A stretch of 50,272 nucleotides of DNA from Candidatus Margulisiibacteriota bacterium (GTDB taxonomy: Bacteria > Margulisbacteria > Riflemargulisbacteria > GWF2-39-127), in assembly GCA_003242895.1 (NCBI GenBank), contig QKMY01000068.1, positions 1 to 50,272 of the forward strand. Direction: 5' to 3'. Below the pieces are notes generated by a model. That model was not told the origin of the DNA and searched no databases. It was given only the letters and a program-made list of their open reading frames with translations. The translations under genes and the position numbers were made by a program. How positions within the stretch are numbered: the first letter of the stretch is position 1; the number at the start of each line of letters is the position of its first letter. Of the stretch, positions 18,010-27,552 are shown one piece after another.

Positions 18010-18393
18010 ATGGTCACTCTGCTAATCGCTGACGATGAAGGATATATACGAGAAGGAATTATTTGGGTCCTTAAGACGAAGGGCTGCACTGTCTTTGAGG
18101 CACAAGACGGAAATGAATGTCTTGATATCCTTAAGAAAGAAAAAGTCGATCTGGTTATTCTCGACTTAAAAATGCCAAATAAAAATGGCTGGCAAACGGC
18201 ACATGAAATCCGAACTATAAAGGGATATGAGACGATCCCGGTACTCGTGTATAGCGGTCATTTGTATGAAGAGGATAATCCGGAAGATATTTTATTGAAA
18301 CAAAAAGTTAATGAAATACTTGCAAAACCCCTCGATATAAGTAATCTTATGAAATTAATCGGAAAATACGTAAACCTAAGTGAAGATTATTAA
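18010..18393 (+). CDS. Stand-alone response regulator (CheY-like receiver)
   Basis: This protein has 127 residues, one receiver domain and no output domain. The acidic pocket (D8, D9, E10), the phospho-acceptor D52 (VILDLKMP), the switch Ser82 (VYSGH) and Lys106 (LAKPLD) are all present, so it should be phosphorylatable. It is transcribed divergently from pyrH and converges on mreB across a long hairpin. No kinase gene is adjacent; its partner may be elsewhere, for example the large kinase at 47172-49997 (unproven). Confidence 0.88.
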   Translation: MVTLLIADDEGYIREGIIWVLKTKGCTVFEAQDGNECLDILKKEKVDLVILDLKMPNKNGWQTAHEIRTIKGYETIPVLVYSGHLYEEDNPEDILLKQKVNEILAKPLDISNLMKLIGKYVNLSEDY

Positions 18394-18440
18394 TCCTGAT
18401 AATTCTTTTAAAACTTCCACTGAGAATTTTTTGACAATGA

Positions 18441-18508
18441 AAAATCGTAGTTCGAATAAATAGCGCGCACCGATATGCGCATGTATTATTTATTCAAACT
18501 ACGATTTT
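18441..18508. terminator. Long hairpin between convergent genes, probable bidirectional terminator
   Basis: Bases 18441-18460 and 18489-18508 are 20-base inverted repeats with one mismatch (AAAATCGTAGTTCGAATAAA against its complement). The loop itself contains GCGC...GCGC. A-rich and T-rich ends flank the stem on both sides, giving T-runs for either strand. The position between the 3' ends of the response regulator (18393) and mreB (18541) suggests transcription stops from both directions. The long stem could also be a remnant of a small mobile repeat. Confidence 0.6.
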
Positions 18509-18540
18509 CTTGATTTATGCAACGATTCTATAATTAGTTC

Positions 18541-19572
18541 TTAATTGTTTATGAGAACTTTTTTTAACACGTCTATTTCTTCCAGGACCGCTCCGGTCCC
18601 ATAAGCAACACAGGATAACGGATCGTCGGCAATAAAGACTTTCATATCCGTCTCTTGTGAAAGGTATTTATCAAGCCCGGGAAGTAATGCACCACCCCCA
18701 GCCAAGATAATGCCTCTATCCATAATATCTGCAGCTAGCTCCGGTGGTGTCTGTTCTAAGGTTATTCTGACCGCATCTACAATGGTGTTAATTGACTCGT
18801 AAAGTGAATCCCTTATTTCCGAACTGGACAGAGTAAAGTTCTTTGGAAGTCCGGTAATAAGATCACGACCTCTAATCTCAATGGTTTTTTCGTCTTTTAA
18901 CGGATACGCTGAACCTATTGCTATTTTTATTGTCTCAGCAGTTCTCTCGCCAATAAGAAGATTATAATTTTTTCGGCAATGCGCAACGATATTTTCATCC
19001 ATTTCATCACCAGCTATCCGAATCGACCGGGAAACAACAATACCGCCCAAAGCGATAACTGCAACTTCGGTTGTACCTCCACCAATGTCAACTATCATGC
19101 TACCGGTAGGTTCAGAGACCGGTAATCGAGCCCCAATAGCAGCAGCCATCGGTTCTTCCACCAGAAAGGCTTCTTTTGCGCCAGCCTGCATAGCCGCATC
19201 CAGAACTGCACGTTTCTCTACTCCAGTAATGCCAGAGGGAACCCCGATCACAATTTTTGGCTTTCCAAAAAGAGATTTAGAACTTACTTTCTGAATAAAA
19301 TGTCTTAGCATCATTTCTGTTACTTCGAAATCAGCGATAACGCCGTCTCTCATCGGACGAACAGCAATAATATTGCCGGGAGTTCTTCCCAACATTCCCT
19401 TCGCTTCTTTCCCGATTGCCAATACACGTTTCGTATTCTTTTCTATAGCCACAACCGAAGGCTCTCTCAAAACTATCCCGACACCTTTTTGGAACACCAG
19501 TGTATTAGCGGTTCCCAGGTCGATACCTAAATGCTTCGTCCATCTGTCCGTTAAATATTTATGTAAACTCAT
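18541..19572 (-). CDS. mreB: Rod shape-determining actin homologue MreB
   Basis: This protein has 343 residues. MreB forms membrane-associated filaments that guide lateral wall synthesis. The actin-fold ATPase motifs are present: phosphate-1 [30 protein letters not shown](I/V)T.VEKRAV, phosphate-2 [14 protein letters not shown], and adenosine [13 protein letters not shown]. An amphipathic N-terminus ([11 protein letters not shown]) is plausible for membrane binding. The ribosome site GGGAGG is well spaced from ATG 19572. It is the last gene of the valS-folC-SPOR-maf-mreB group. The mreC and mreD genes that usually follow are absent; a terminator hairpin comes instead. Confidence 0.96.
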   Translation of the reverse strand: MSLHKYLTDRWTKHLGIDLGTANTLVFQKGVGIVLREPSVVAIEKNTKRVLAIGKEAKGMLGRTPGNIIAVRPMRDGVIADFEVTEMMLRHFIQKVSSKSLFGKPKIVIGVPSGITGVEKRAVLDAAMQAGAKEAFLVEEPMAAAIGARLPVSEPTGSMIVDIGGGTTEVAVIALGGIVVSRSIRIAGDEMDENIVAHCRKNYNLLIGERTAETIKIAIGSAYPLKDEKTIEIRGRDLITGLPKNFTLSSSEIRDSLYESINTIVDAVRITLEQTPPELAADIMDRGIILAGGGALLPGLDKYLSQETDMKVFIADDPLSCVAYGTGAVLEEIDVLKKVLINN

Positions 19573-19633
19573 TTAAGCCTCCCGATATTTTATGACCCTT
19601 TAAATTAATAAACAGGTTTATTTATTTTTTATT

Positions 19634-20224
19634 CTATTCCCCGATACCTAACTGAATTACATCTCTAAAAACATATTCAACAGGCAAACCAACAACATTA
19701 GTATATGAACCTTCTATTTTTTTAACTAAGAGCATTCCTTTTTCTTGTATTGCATAAGCTCCAGCCTTATCAAGGTAATCCCCCGAGGACAGATACCAAT
19801 CAATAAACTCTTCCGGCATATCAAAAAAAGTTACTTCGGTCTTAACACACCTTGTTATATCTTTATTACTTACCGTATCCCTTACAGTATATGCCGTTAG
19901 GACATCATGAACCTTACCGCTTAATAACATTAATTTTTTTTTGGCATCTTCTAATGATTTAGGCTTTGTTAAAACGCTCCCATCACAGATGACCACTGTA
20001 TCTGCAGCAATAATTATACCTTTATGCCGATTACTCACAACCGCTGCTTTCGCAACAGACAACCTGCATATTTCGTTTTCTATAGGTTTTTCTATGCTGA
20101 TCGACTCATCAATATCGGCAACAATAATTGTAAATGTTAAGCCGGCTTTTAACAGTAGTTCTTTTCTTCTAGGAGACGCTGAAGCTAATACAATGTTTTT
20201 ATTCTCTAATATAGAAAGCATCAT
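19634..20224 (-). CDS. maf: Maf family nucleoside triphosphate pyrophosphatase
   Basis: This protein has 196 residues. Maf proteins hydrolyse non-canonical or pyrimidine NTPs (dTTP/UTP type) to monophosphates and are linked to septum control. The family motif LASASPRRKELL lies near the N-terminus, followed by VADIDES and AADTVV, then the KPKSLEDAKKKLMLLSGK.H.V.TAY segment. The start is uncertain: ATG at 20224 and ATG at 20221 are adjacent, close behind GGGGA and inside the end of the SPOR gene (26-base overlap). mreB follows after 61 bases. Confidence 0.92.
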   Translation of the reverse strand: MMLSILENKNIVLASASPRRKELLLKAGLTFTIIVADIDESISIEKPIENEICRLSVAKAAVVSNRHKGIIIAADTVVICDGSVLTKPKSLEDAKKKLMLLSGKVHDVLTAYTVRDTVSNKDITRCVKTEVTFFDMPEEFIDWYLSSGDYLDKAGAYAIQEKGMLLVKKIEGSYTNVVGLPVEYVFRDVIQLGIGE

Positions 20225-21278
20225 TCCCCATCGATTTAGCTTTTACGATCATTTTTTTAGCTTGATCATATCTATCAAAAGCCCCTATTTGAACTCTCCA
20301 CATTGATACACTCTTAATAGTAACATTAGAAATATAAACTTCAAAGCCTTGTTGTTTTAGCTTGCTCTCCAGTATTTTTGCATTCTCCTGCTTACCATAG
20401 GAACCGGCAATAACCTTAAATTTATTAGATTTTTCTGATAACGTAGCTATTTCATCTTCCTTTTTCCCATCTTTCGGATTAATTTGAATGCTTTTATCTA
20501 ATTTCAGCAAAGTAGAAACCGCCAAATCAGCTGTTTTTTCTTCTTTAACTTTTACAGCAATATTCTTCTCAGGTTTCATTGCTGATTTAGCGTGGTCAAT
20601 ATGGACCCTTATTTCGGGTTTATTTGCTGGTTTAATTTCCGGCTTTGTTTCTGTAGTATGGACCGTGATCGCCATCGGCTTTCTGACTGGTCTTGGTGCT
20701 ATTACCTTGATAGGAGTTGAAATTACTGGCTTTGCAGCAATAACTGGTGAAGGAGTAATAGCAGGCTTAGCAGTTGCGGCAACTTGTACAGGTTTAGCTA
20801 CAGGTCGAATTACCTGGCTAACTGCTTTTGTTTCCACTTTTTTTGTCGGAGTACTTTGGCTTGCCTGTAATAGCGTTGTTGCAGAAACAGCGACTGAGAC
20901 AGACGTTGATTTGAGCTCTTGTGATAAGGTATTCGCAATAGTCTGGGTCTGGTCTAAAACATTATTAGTATCCATTTTTTCAATTTCATAGAGAACCTTC
21001 TCATCCGGTGTTTCCAAATCAGAAAATTCATCCATTTTTACTTTTTCTTCGTTTATCGTCGGCTGCGATATCGATACGGTAAAAACTTTTTTTCCCAAGA
21101 TGAAACTTCCCCAGAAAACACCAATGCCTGTAGCAACAATAACGAAGACGATCAATACATTTTTTAATACATTTACTTTGGACTCTTGCTGGTCATTTAG
21201 TATGGTATTGATTGTGTTTTCATCTTTGGTATCGTCAAAGTCGATATTTTCATCATAACCTTCTTGTAAATTAGCCAC
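20199..21278 (-). CDS. Membrane-anchored SPOR-domain protein (SpoIIB-position)
   Basis: This protein has 359 residues: a short acidic cytoplasmic head, one membrane segment (about 37-62) and a long Ala/Pro/Lys/Val-rich linker (about 130-250). The C-terminal SPOR domain (about 285-359) has two halves, FKVIAGSYGKQENAK and WRVQIGAFDRYDQAKKM. SPOR domains bind denuded glycan strands at division sites. In Bacillus the SPOR protein SpoIIB sits between folC and maf, exactly this position, so a septal or wall role is likely. It has its own predicted promoter at 21375-21402 and overlaps maf. Confidence 0.85.
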   Translation of the reverse strand: MANLQEGYDENIDFDDTKDENTINTILNDQQESKVNVLKNVLIVFVIVATGIGVFWGSFILGKKVFTVSISQPTINEEKVKMDEFSDLETPDEKVLYEIEKMDTNNVLDQTQTIANTLSQELKSTSVSVAVSATTLLQASQSTPTKKVETKAVSQVIRPVAKPVQVAATAKPAITPSPVIAAKPVISTPIKVIAPRPVRKPMAITVHTTETKPEIKPANKPEIRVHIDHAKSAMKPEKNIAVKVKEEKTADLAVSTLLKLDKSIQINPKDGKKEDEIATLSEKSNKFKVIAGSYGKQENAKILESKLKQQGFEVYISNVTIKSVSMWRVQIGAFDRYDQAKKMIVKAKSMGNDAFYIRE

Positions 21279-21374
21279 TATTTATCCTCCTGGTTTATCT
21301 TCCGAACAATTATTTTATTTTAATTTGCTTTATTTTTGGATTTTCGGTTACTTTATCTAAAACATTTTAGTATC

Positions 21375-21402
21375 ATTTTAGCATATATGTTATTCTTATC
21401 AA
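21375..21402 (-). promoter_or_regulatory. Predicted sigma-70 promoter for the SPOR-maf-mreB unit
   Basis: On the minus strand TTGATA (21402-21397) and TAAAAT (21380-21375) are separated by 16 bases, both close to consensus. It lies about 97 bases upstream of the SPOR gene start in the 216-base gap after folC. Confidence 0.45.
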
Positions 21403-21494
21403 AGATATTTAGTTCCTATTATTTCTTCCATTCATAACAGTGTTTACAAAAAAAAGAAAACTTAAAATCCCATCTTTTCTATTAACGCTCAACA

Positions 21495-22724
21495 TTAAAC
21501 ATTAATAATATGTTGGTTTTTGAGCAGCGTTTTTATGGCCCCGACAAGGTACAGAGAGCCACAAAGAACAAAGATACCATCATTTACGGTATCGTTAATC
21601 CATTCCACCACTTCATCTAGCCTAGTCCCGGAAATGATTTTTCCATGGTAGGACAAAGAACGCAATTCGAGCTCCAGATCTTCGGGCAACCAACAGTTTT
21701 CATTCGGTATGGCGACGAAACTTACGCTCTCTATCGTATTATTCTTTAACTGTAGCATCTCGTCTAAAATAGGAAGAGGCTCTTTTCTTTTTAATATACC
21801 CACAATAAAATTGATATTTTTTCCTGTATATTTTTTATCGATGGCTGTTAGTAAAGCAGCCATACCCAGCTGATTATGTGCCCCATCGATAATCACATTA
21901 TCAGCTATTACCTCAAATCTTCCCGGGAACGAAAAACTACTCACAAGGCCAGACAGATCTTCCTCGGTCACAAAAACATTATATTTCGACAAAACATACT
22001 TCGCTACTTCAACCGCTAACGAAAAATTCTGGTTTTGGTAAGCAACAGATACGCCAGGAATATTATCCGTTTTTACAATACGCATATCAACATAATTATC
22101 CTGAGCAATCCGCTCAAGAACACCTAAAACCTCAACTTCCTGTTCAACAGTAAAAACAGGCTTTCCTTTCTTGATAATCCCTGCTTTCTCCATAGCTATT
22201 TGCGTAATTGTGTTACCCAGGATATCTTTGTGATCAAAACCGATAGGAGTTATGACCGCGCATTCCGGGTTAACAATATTTGTAGCATCGAACCGACCGC
22301 CAAGCCCTACTTCAAAAATTGCATAATCGACTTTCTCTGATAAAAAGAAAATAAAGGACATAAGCGTTAATACTTCGAATTCCGTCAACTCAAGCCCATT
22401 TATTTCTTTTGATTTGCTCATATATGCGATTATCTCAGCAAATTTAGTTTGACATATTTCTTGATTATTTATGAGGAATCGTTCAGTATACTCTTCGAGA
22501 TGCGGGGATAAATACGTTCCGACTTTAAACCCTTTATTTATCAGCAACGTGGATATAGCCTTCGTCGTTGAACCTTTGCCGTTAGTACCTGCAACTAAGA
22601 CACTTTTGTACCCATTCTGCGGCGAGCCAAGCAACTGTGAGGCGGCAGTAATCCGTTCTAAGCCTGGCTTAATACCAAAATGCTTTCTATTATTCAAAAA
22701 AAGGCAGGCTTGTTTATAGTTCAT
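21495..22724 (-). CDS. folC: Folylpolyglutamate synthase / dihydrofolate synthase
   Basis: This protein has 409 residues. It is a Mur-ligase-family enzyme that adds glutamate to (dihydro)folate using ATP. The P-loop AGTNGKGST, the YLSPHLEEY(T)ERF loop, FEVGLGGRFDATN, TPIGFDHKDILG, the lysine-carboxylation/ATP region with EKAGIIK, and the C-terminal-domain opening SFPGRFE..DNVIIDGAHNQ all match FolC. It follows valS by eight bases, a conserved pairing in Firmicutes and others. Whether it is mono- or bifunctional cannot be read from the sequence. Confidence 0.94.
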   Translation of the reverse strand: MNYKQACLFLNNRKHFGIKPGLERITAASQLLGSPQNGYKSVLVAGTNGKGSTTKAISTLLINKGFKVGTYLSPHLEEYTERFLINNQEICQTKFAEIIAYMSKSKEINGLELTEFEVLTLMSFIFFLSEKVDYAIFEVGLGGRFDATNIVNPECAVITPIGFDHKDILGNTITQIAMEKAGIIKKGKPVFTVEQEVEVLGVLERIAQDNYVDMRIVKTDNIPGVSVAYQNQNFSLAVEVAKYVLSKYNVFVTEEDLSGLVSSFSFPGRFEVIADNVIIDGAHNQLGMAALLTAIDKKYTGKNINFIVGILKRKEPLPILDEMLQLKNNTIESVSFVAIPNENCWLPEDLELELRSLSYHGKIISGTRLDEVVEWINDTVNDGIFVLCGSLYLVGAIKTLLKNQHIINV

Positions 22725-22732
22725 TATAAATT

Positions 22733-25330
22733 CTAACTTAATATCGTAAGCTGTTTTTCCAGTCTCATATATTGTTCTTTGTAAGTTGCTAATTTCTCCT
22801 GCTCTACCAGAACAACCTCTGCAGGGGCTTTATCAACAAAACTCTGATTATTAAGTTTCCCTTCCAAACGGGCGATCTCCTGCTTAATTGATTTATTTTT
22901 TTTCTGCAATCGGTCTTTTTCATTCTCTATATTAACGACTCCCTGAGCTTTAATATAGATATCGATCCCACTCGCGGATGTATACAGTAATTTTTGTTTT
23001 TCTCCTGACTTATCTGTATAGTTCAATTGAGCCAGTTCAGAGATATAAAGCTGCTGTGCCTCTAATAGTTTCTGCTTATTTTCGTCTTCTACAGAAAAAA
23101 AAGTGGCCAGTTTAATTCCTGGAGCGATGCCGGAATCAGCTCTCAGATTTCTAATACTATGGATAACTGAAAATACGATTTCCGCACTATTCTCAACCTC
23201 ATCGTTAATTAGTTGCCGATTAGCTTCAGGCCATTGATGAATAATTAACGGCTTATCGGTGCCACCTGTTTTTTCGTTAATTATTTTCCATATAACTTCG
23301 GTAATAAATGGCATGAAAGGATGAAGAAGAGAAAGTGAACCTTTCAATACTTCCAGGACAATATGCATCGATTCATTTTTTCGTCGCTTACTAAATTCGA
23401 TATACCAGTCACAAAAATCATTCCAGATAAATTGATACAGTGTCGAACAGGCCATTCCATATTCAAAATTTTCCAATAGCTCGGTTGCCTTCTCAACAGT
23501 TCTGTTATATCTGCTCAAAATCCACTTATCAGCCAAATCAAAGGTAGCCGGATCGAGCCCAGCCGGGACTTCTTCAAGCGACATAACAACGTAACGGCTG
23601 ACATTCCATATTTTGTTGGCAAAGTTCCTACTCGACGCGATTTTATCAGTTGATAGCTTGATGTCCTGGCCTCCGGAAGTAGTAAGATGTGCCAGCGCAA
23701 ATCGTAAGGCATCAGTTCCATACTCATCCATAACAACCAGCGGATCAATTGCGTTCCCCGTTGATTTGGACATTTTTTTCCCATGAGCATCTCTTACTAA
23801 TCCATGTACTATAACTTTACTGAAAGGAATATTGTTCATGAACTTAAGGCCCATAACTATCATTCTGCTTACCCAGAACGTAATAATATCGTAGCCGGTT
23901 ACCAATACGCTGGTAGGATAAAACGTTGCTAAATCACTGGTCTGATCAGGCCATCCCAGTGTGGAAAACGGCCAAAGGGCTGATGAGAACCAGGTATCCA
24001 GCACATCGGGGTCCTGGTGGATATTATGGCTTCCACAGTCGCATTCCTTCGGGTCTTCCGTTTCACAAATAACTTTATTACAATCTTCACAATACCATAC
24101 CGGAATACGATGTCCCCACCATATCTGCCGGCTTATACACCAATCCCGGATATTTTCCATCCAATCGAAATATAATTTATCCCATCTTGCAGGAAGCAGC
24201 GCAACCTTACCGGACCGGACCGCGTCGATTGCAGGAGCGGCTAAATTCTTCATAGCTACGAACCATTGTTTTGAAAGATACGGCTCAACGATAGTATGAC
24301 ATCGATAACAATGTCCAACAGAATAAAAATGCTCTTTTACTGAGATAAGATATCCATTTTCTTCCAGATCCTGGACAAGCTGTTTTCGACAAACAAAACG
24401 GTCAAGGCCTTGGTACTGTTTGGGCACATTCTCATTCATAATCGCTGATTCATCCATAACTTTGATGAATTCCAGATTATGGCGCTTTCCTATCTCGTAA
24501 TCGTTCGGGTCATGGGCAGGAGTTACCTTAACGGCACCTGTACCAAATTCGGGATCAACATGGTCATCTGCAATTATCGGGACCTCCCTTCCGCTAAAAG
24601 GAATAATAACCATTTTTCCTAAGATACTGCGATATCTTTCATCTTTCGGATTAACAGCAATGGCAGTATCGCCAAACATCGTCTCCGGCCTTGTCGTTGC
24701 GATTTCTATATAGCCGTTCCCATCAGCAAACGGATACTTAATATGCCAGAAGCTACCGGTCAAATCTTCATGCTCAACTTCTACATCAGAAAGTGCAGTA
24801 TGGCATCGCGGACACCAGTTGATAATATAATTGCCCTGGTAAATCAGGCCTTCTTTATATAATGAAACAAATACTTTGCGAACGGCCTTTGAACAGCCGT
24901 CATCCATAGTAAAACGCTCATGGTGCCAGTCAACTGAACAGCCAAGTTTACGAAGCTGGGTAGTAATTCTATTTCCATATTCTGCTTTCCAGGACCAGAC
25001 TTTTTCAACAAACTTTTCACGACCGAGATCATGTCGGGTAGTATGTTCTTTTAATAATTGTTTTTCTACCACATTCTGAGTTGCAATCCCCGCATGGTCA
25101 GTACCAGGAATCCAAAGGGCGTTAAAGCCCTTCATCCGCTTATATCGAATGAGGACATCCTGGAGTGTGTTGTTAAGTGCGTGCCCGACGTGAAGTGCCC
25201 CGGTAACATTAGGCGGTGGAATAACAATGCAAAAAGGATCACCGGTCCCCCTGGGAGCAAAGCAGTTATTGTCTTCCCATAATTTATAGATTGTTGATTC
25301 GTATTCTTGCGGATTATAAGTTTTTTCCAT
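22733..25330 (-). CDS. valS: Valyl-tRNA synthetase
   Basis: This protein has 865 residues from the ATG at 25330 (MEKTYNPQEYE). A longer reading from 25363 lacks a ribosome site, while GGGAAAG precedes the chosen ATG by about ten bases. This class I synthetase charges tRNA-Val and edits Thr. The HIGH motif appears as PPNVTGALHVGHAL, and KMSKS as GKKMSKSTGNA. The editing (CP1) domain includes TTRPETMFGDTAIAV. The C-terminal arm is the typical coiled coil (NEKDRLQKKNKSIKQEIARL). Cys pairs in WYCEDCNK...CDCG may bind zinc. Length is normal for bacterial ValRS. Confidence 0.97.
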   Translation of the reverse strand: MEKTYNPQEYESTIYKLWEDNNCFAPRGTGDPFCIVIPPPNVTGALHVGHALNNTLQDVLIRYKRMKGFNALWIPGTDHAGIATQNVVEKQLLKEHTTRHDLGREKFVEKVWSWKAEYGNRITTQLRKLGCSVDWHHERFTMDDGCSKAVRKVFVSLYKEGLIYQGNYIINWCPRCHTALSDVEVEHEDLTGSFWHIKYPFADGNGYIEIATTRPETMFGDTAIAVNPKDERYRSILGKMVIIPFSGREVPIIADDHVDPEFGTGAVKVTPAHDPNDYEIGKRHNLEFIKVMDESAIMNENVPKQYQGLDRFVCRKQLVQDLEENGYLISVKEHFYSVGHCYRCHTIVEPYLSKQWFVAMKNLAAPAIDAVRSGKVALLPARWDKLYFDWMENIRDWCISRQIWWGHRIPVWYCEDCNKVICETEDPKECDCGSHNIHQDPDVLDTWFSSALWPFSTLGWPDQTSDLATFYPTSVLVTGYDIITFWVSRMIVMGLKFMNNIPFSKVIVHGLVRDAHGKKMSKSTGNAIDPLVVMDEYGTDALRFALAHLTTSGGQDIKLSTDKIASSRNFANKIWNVSRYVVMSLEEVPAGLDPATFDLADKWILSRYNRTVEKATELLENFEYGMACSTLYQFIWNDFCDWYIEFSKRRKNESMHIVLEVLKGSLSLLHPFMPFITEVIWKIINEKTGGTDKPLIIHQWPEANRQLINDEVENSAEIVFSVIHSIRNLRADSGIAPGIKLATFFSVEDENKQKLLEAQQLYISELAQLNYTDKSGEKQKLLYTSASGIDIYIKAQGVVNIENEKDRLQKKNKSIKQEIARLEGKLNNQSFVDKAPAEVVLVEQEKLATYKEQYMRLEKQLTILS

Positions 25331-25445
25331 TACAATTCTTTCCCATGTTTGATAGGTAACCATATTTATTTATTGAAAAATTATACCATATCGCCTGGAA
25401 TAGATGAAGCCGAGGTGCAAAAACTTCAGGGCACATAAAGAAAAA

Positions 25446-26021
25446 TTAACTTTTTTGCAAAAACTTGATATTAAGCTGGCCAATAATACGTGATAATTCT
25501 CTATTAATCTCTATATCTGCGGTTTTTAAGTATGTTTCGTTATCTATACGATCGGCTGGAGAGGTAATATCCTTGTTGTGGTTAACCTGTTCAAAATGTT
25601 TATTTACCTGTTCTTCCAGATCGAGATTGAGGACCTTCGATAAATATTCTAAATATGCCATATGCACCCTTCTTATCAATATTTCCAGAATGACCGGCTT
25701 ACCGATAAAGTCATAGGCACCATTTTTCATGGCCGCTTCGACGGTTTCATTGTCATCCTGGCCTGATATCATAATAACCTGGGTTTTGGGATTGATAACA
25801 GAAATCTCATTAAGCACATCTAACCCTGAAATACCGGGCATAAAGATATCCAAAAGGACTACCGGATTATGGCTCACCCGAAAGGTCTCAAGCGCTTCTT
25901 TTCCATTATGTTTATATTCAACCTTATAGCCATGAGTACTGAGGAACGCAGCCATATTCTTCGCAAAAAACACATCATCGTCAACAATTAACAAATCTTT
26001 GTTATTAATCATCTTTTTCAT
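25446..26021 (-). CDS. Response regulator with short C-terminal extension
   Basis: This protein has 191 residues. The N-terminal receiver domain (about 8-125) has the acidic pocket D14-D16, phospho-acceptor D58 (VVLLDIFMPG), switch Ser86 (MISGQ) and Lys108 (IGKPV). The last ~65 residues are helical and charged and contain no recognisable DNA-binding or enzymatic domain. The AAGGA ribosome site is seven bases before ATG 26021. It lies alone between valS and the LptC-like gene. The extension may be a docking or dimerisation segment (inference). Confidence 0.85.
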   Translation of the reverse strand: MKKMINNKDLLIVDDDVFFAKNMAAFLSTHGYKVEYKHNGKEALETFRVSHNPVVLLDIFMPGISGLDVLNEISVINPKTQVIMISGQDDNETVEAAMKNGAYDFIGKPVILEILIRRVHMAYLEYLSKVLNLDLEEQVNKHFEQVNHNKDITSPADRIDNETYLKTADIEINRELSRIIGQLNIKFLQKS

Positions 26022-26108
26022 TATAATATCCTTTAATTTACGAGATACCTACGTTAACATACGAAGATAACATATTCCTTATTCCTGTTTCAATTAATTT
26101 TAATCTTT

Positions 26109-27362
26109 CTATTTCTTTTTCGTAATAGTAAACTCGGTTACAACCCTTCTCATCGCTTCAAAAACTTCTTCTTGCAGAAACATTTTGGCTTCCTCGGAGT
26201 CTATCCAATCTTTACCTTTCTTCCGGATCTTAACCGCCTCCAGTAATGTAAACTGTTCGTTTTTATCCGTATAATTCACAATCCCGGCAAAGGCCTCATT
26301 CTTCGGCTGGTCAACATGGACATCCCCTCGGATAATGATGTCATTATTATCACGATTAAAGACCAGTTCATCTCCGGTAATATACGTTTTTTCTTTGATT
26401 GCTTCTTTCGATTCTTTATCTTTTAATTTCTTTTTTGTTTGATCTTTAAGGAGCCATTCTAACGAGGTAAGTTCTATTTTTACATTGCCGTATAAATAGA
26501 ATTTTTTCTCTTTGCCATTATAAAAAGCCATGTCGCCATATAATATCTTGTTATTCTGGACTACTTTTATATTGTAATTAAAGGTTATGAACTCTTCATC
26601 CTTTTTCTTATTGTAAAACATCTCCTGACAGGTGATCTTGGTTTCTTTGCTTCTGATCTCTGCTTTACGGCTATCAGTTGCATTCCGGGAGGGCTCTGCC
26701 AGCCAATATAAGGTCACGCCTCCGGTCACGATATTTCTTTCCTCATCCAAATATGAGATAAGCCTGTTTGCGGTGATAACCACATCATCGTTCGAAAGTA
26801 TAATATTTCCAAAAAACGTAGCCCGGTTCTTCTCGTTTTCGATTTCCGCTCTATCGGCCACTATATCCGTTTTAGCGTTTGTCAGCTTAATATTATTTTC
26901 AATATAGGTCATCTTTCTGAAGGAATCGTACTTCAATTGCTCAGCTTCTATTAGTATTTTATCTTGTTTGCTCTTCTCCTCTGCATAAGCACTGGACATA
27001 AACAGGGCACTGATACCATTCTCCGCAAAAACACTGTCATACCGAGCATTAGAATATACCTTCTTAGCCTTGAGGTCCTGAAATAAAATTCGGCCATCCA
27101 GAGCAAATATCTTGCCGTCAACAATGTCGCTGAGATAGGCTTCGTCGATATCGTCACCTGACCAAGCCGACAAAGCATGTACGCTAAAAACCTTTTTTTT
27201 ATCATGGAAACCATAAAAATTTATGTTATGAATTTCTACCTTCTTTTGAACGCTAGTGGCATTGTTGATAATATCTTCCTTAATATCAACCATCATCCAC
27301 AGCAGTAAACTGACAAGGAACATTCCAAGGAAAAAAAACGATAGTCTCTTAATAATTTTCAT
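26109..27362 (-). CDS. LptC/LptA-like LPS transport protein, probable fusion
   Basis: This protein has 417 residues, about twice the length of LptC or LptA alone. One N-terminal membrane segment (about 7-27) is followed by a periplasmic part. Residues about 35-130 fit LptC: INFYGFHDKKKVFSVHA, then IVDGKIFALDGRILFQDLKAKKVYSNA, a LptC-type beta-jellyroll pattern. The rest has repeated LptA/OstA strands: ADRAEIENEKNRATFFGNI, ANRLISYLDEERNIVTGGVTLYW, GDMAFYNGKEKKFYLYGNVKIE and GDELVFNRDNNDIIIRGDVHV. Lpt proteins form the periplasmic bridge carrying lipopolysaccharide to the outer membrane, so this supports a diderm envelope. No lptB/F/G genes are adjacent. The family call rests on pattern. Confidence 0.72.
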   Translation of the reverse strand: MKIIKRLSFFFLGMFLVSLLLWMMVDIKEDIINNATSVQKKVEIHNINFYGFHDKKKVFSVHALSAWSGDDIDEAYLSDIVDGKIFALDGRILFQDLKAKKVYSNARYDSVFAENGISALFMSSAYAEEKSKQDKILIEAEQLKYDSFRKMTYIENNIKLTNAKTDIVADRAEIENEKNRATFFGNIILSNDDVVITANRLISYLDEERNIVTGGVTLYWLAEPSRNATDSRKAEIRSKETKITCQEMFYNKKKDEEFITFNYNIKVVQNNKILYGDMAFYNGKEKKFYLYGNVKIELTSLEWLLKDQTKKKLKDKESKEAIKEKTYITGDELVFNRDNNDIIIRGDVHVDQPKNEAFAGIVNYTDKNEQFTLLEAVKIRKKGKDWIDSEEAKMFLQEEVFEAMRRVVTEFTITKKK

Positions 27363-27552
27363 ACGAAACCGTTAATAGCCGGATTTGACAGTAGTTACAA
27401 CGTGTCATATTAATATTATATATTTTCTCTGTGTAATTGGTAAACCCTAGGGAAATGCTAATCTGATCGCTAACTTAGTAATTATTAGCTACTGCCGGTT
27501 ACCTAAAATTGAGAAGAAGGCTTATTGACCTTCAGCCCAACCCGGAAAAAAT

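Noticed and set aside
20488-20991. 167-codon plus-strand ORF with hydrophobic product
   Set aside because: It is the reverse of the Ala/Pro/Lys/Val-rich linker of the SPOR protein; low-complexity codons create the apparent membrane protein.
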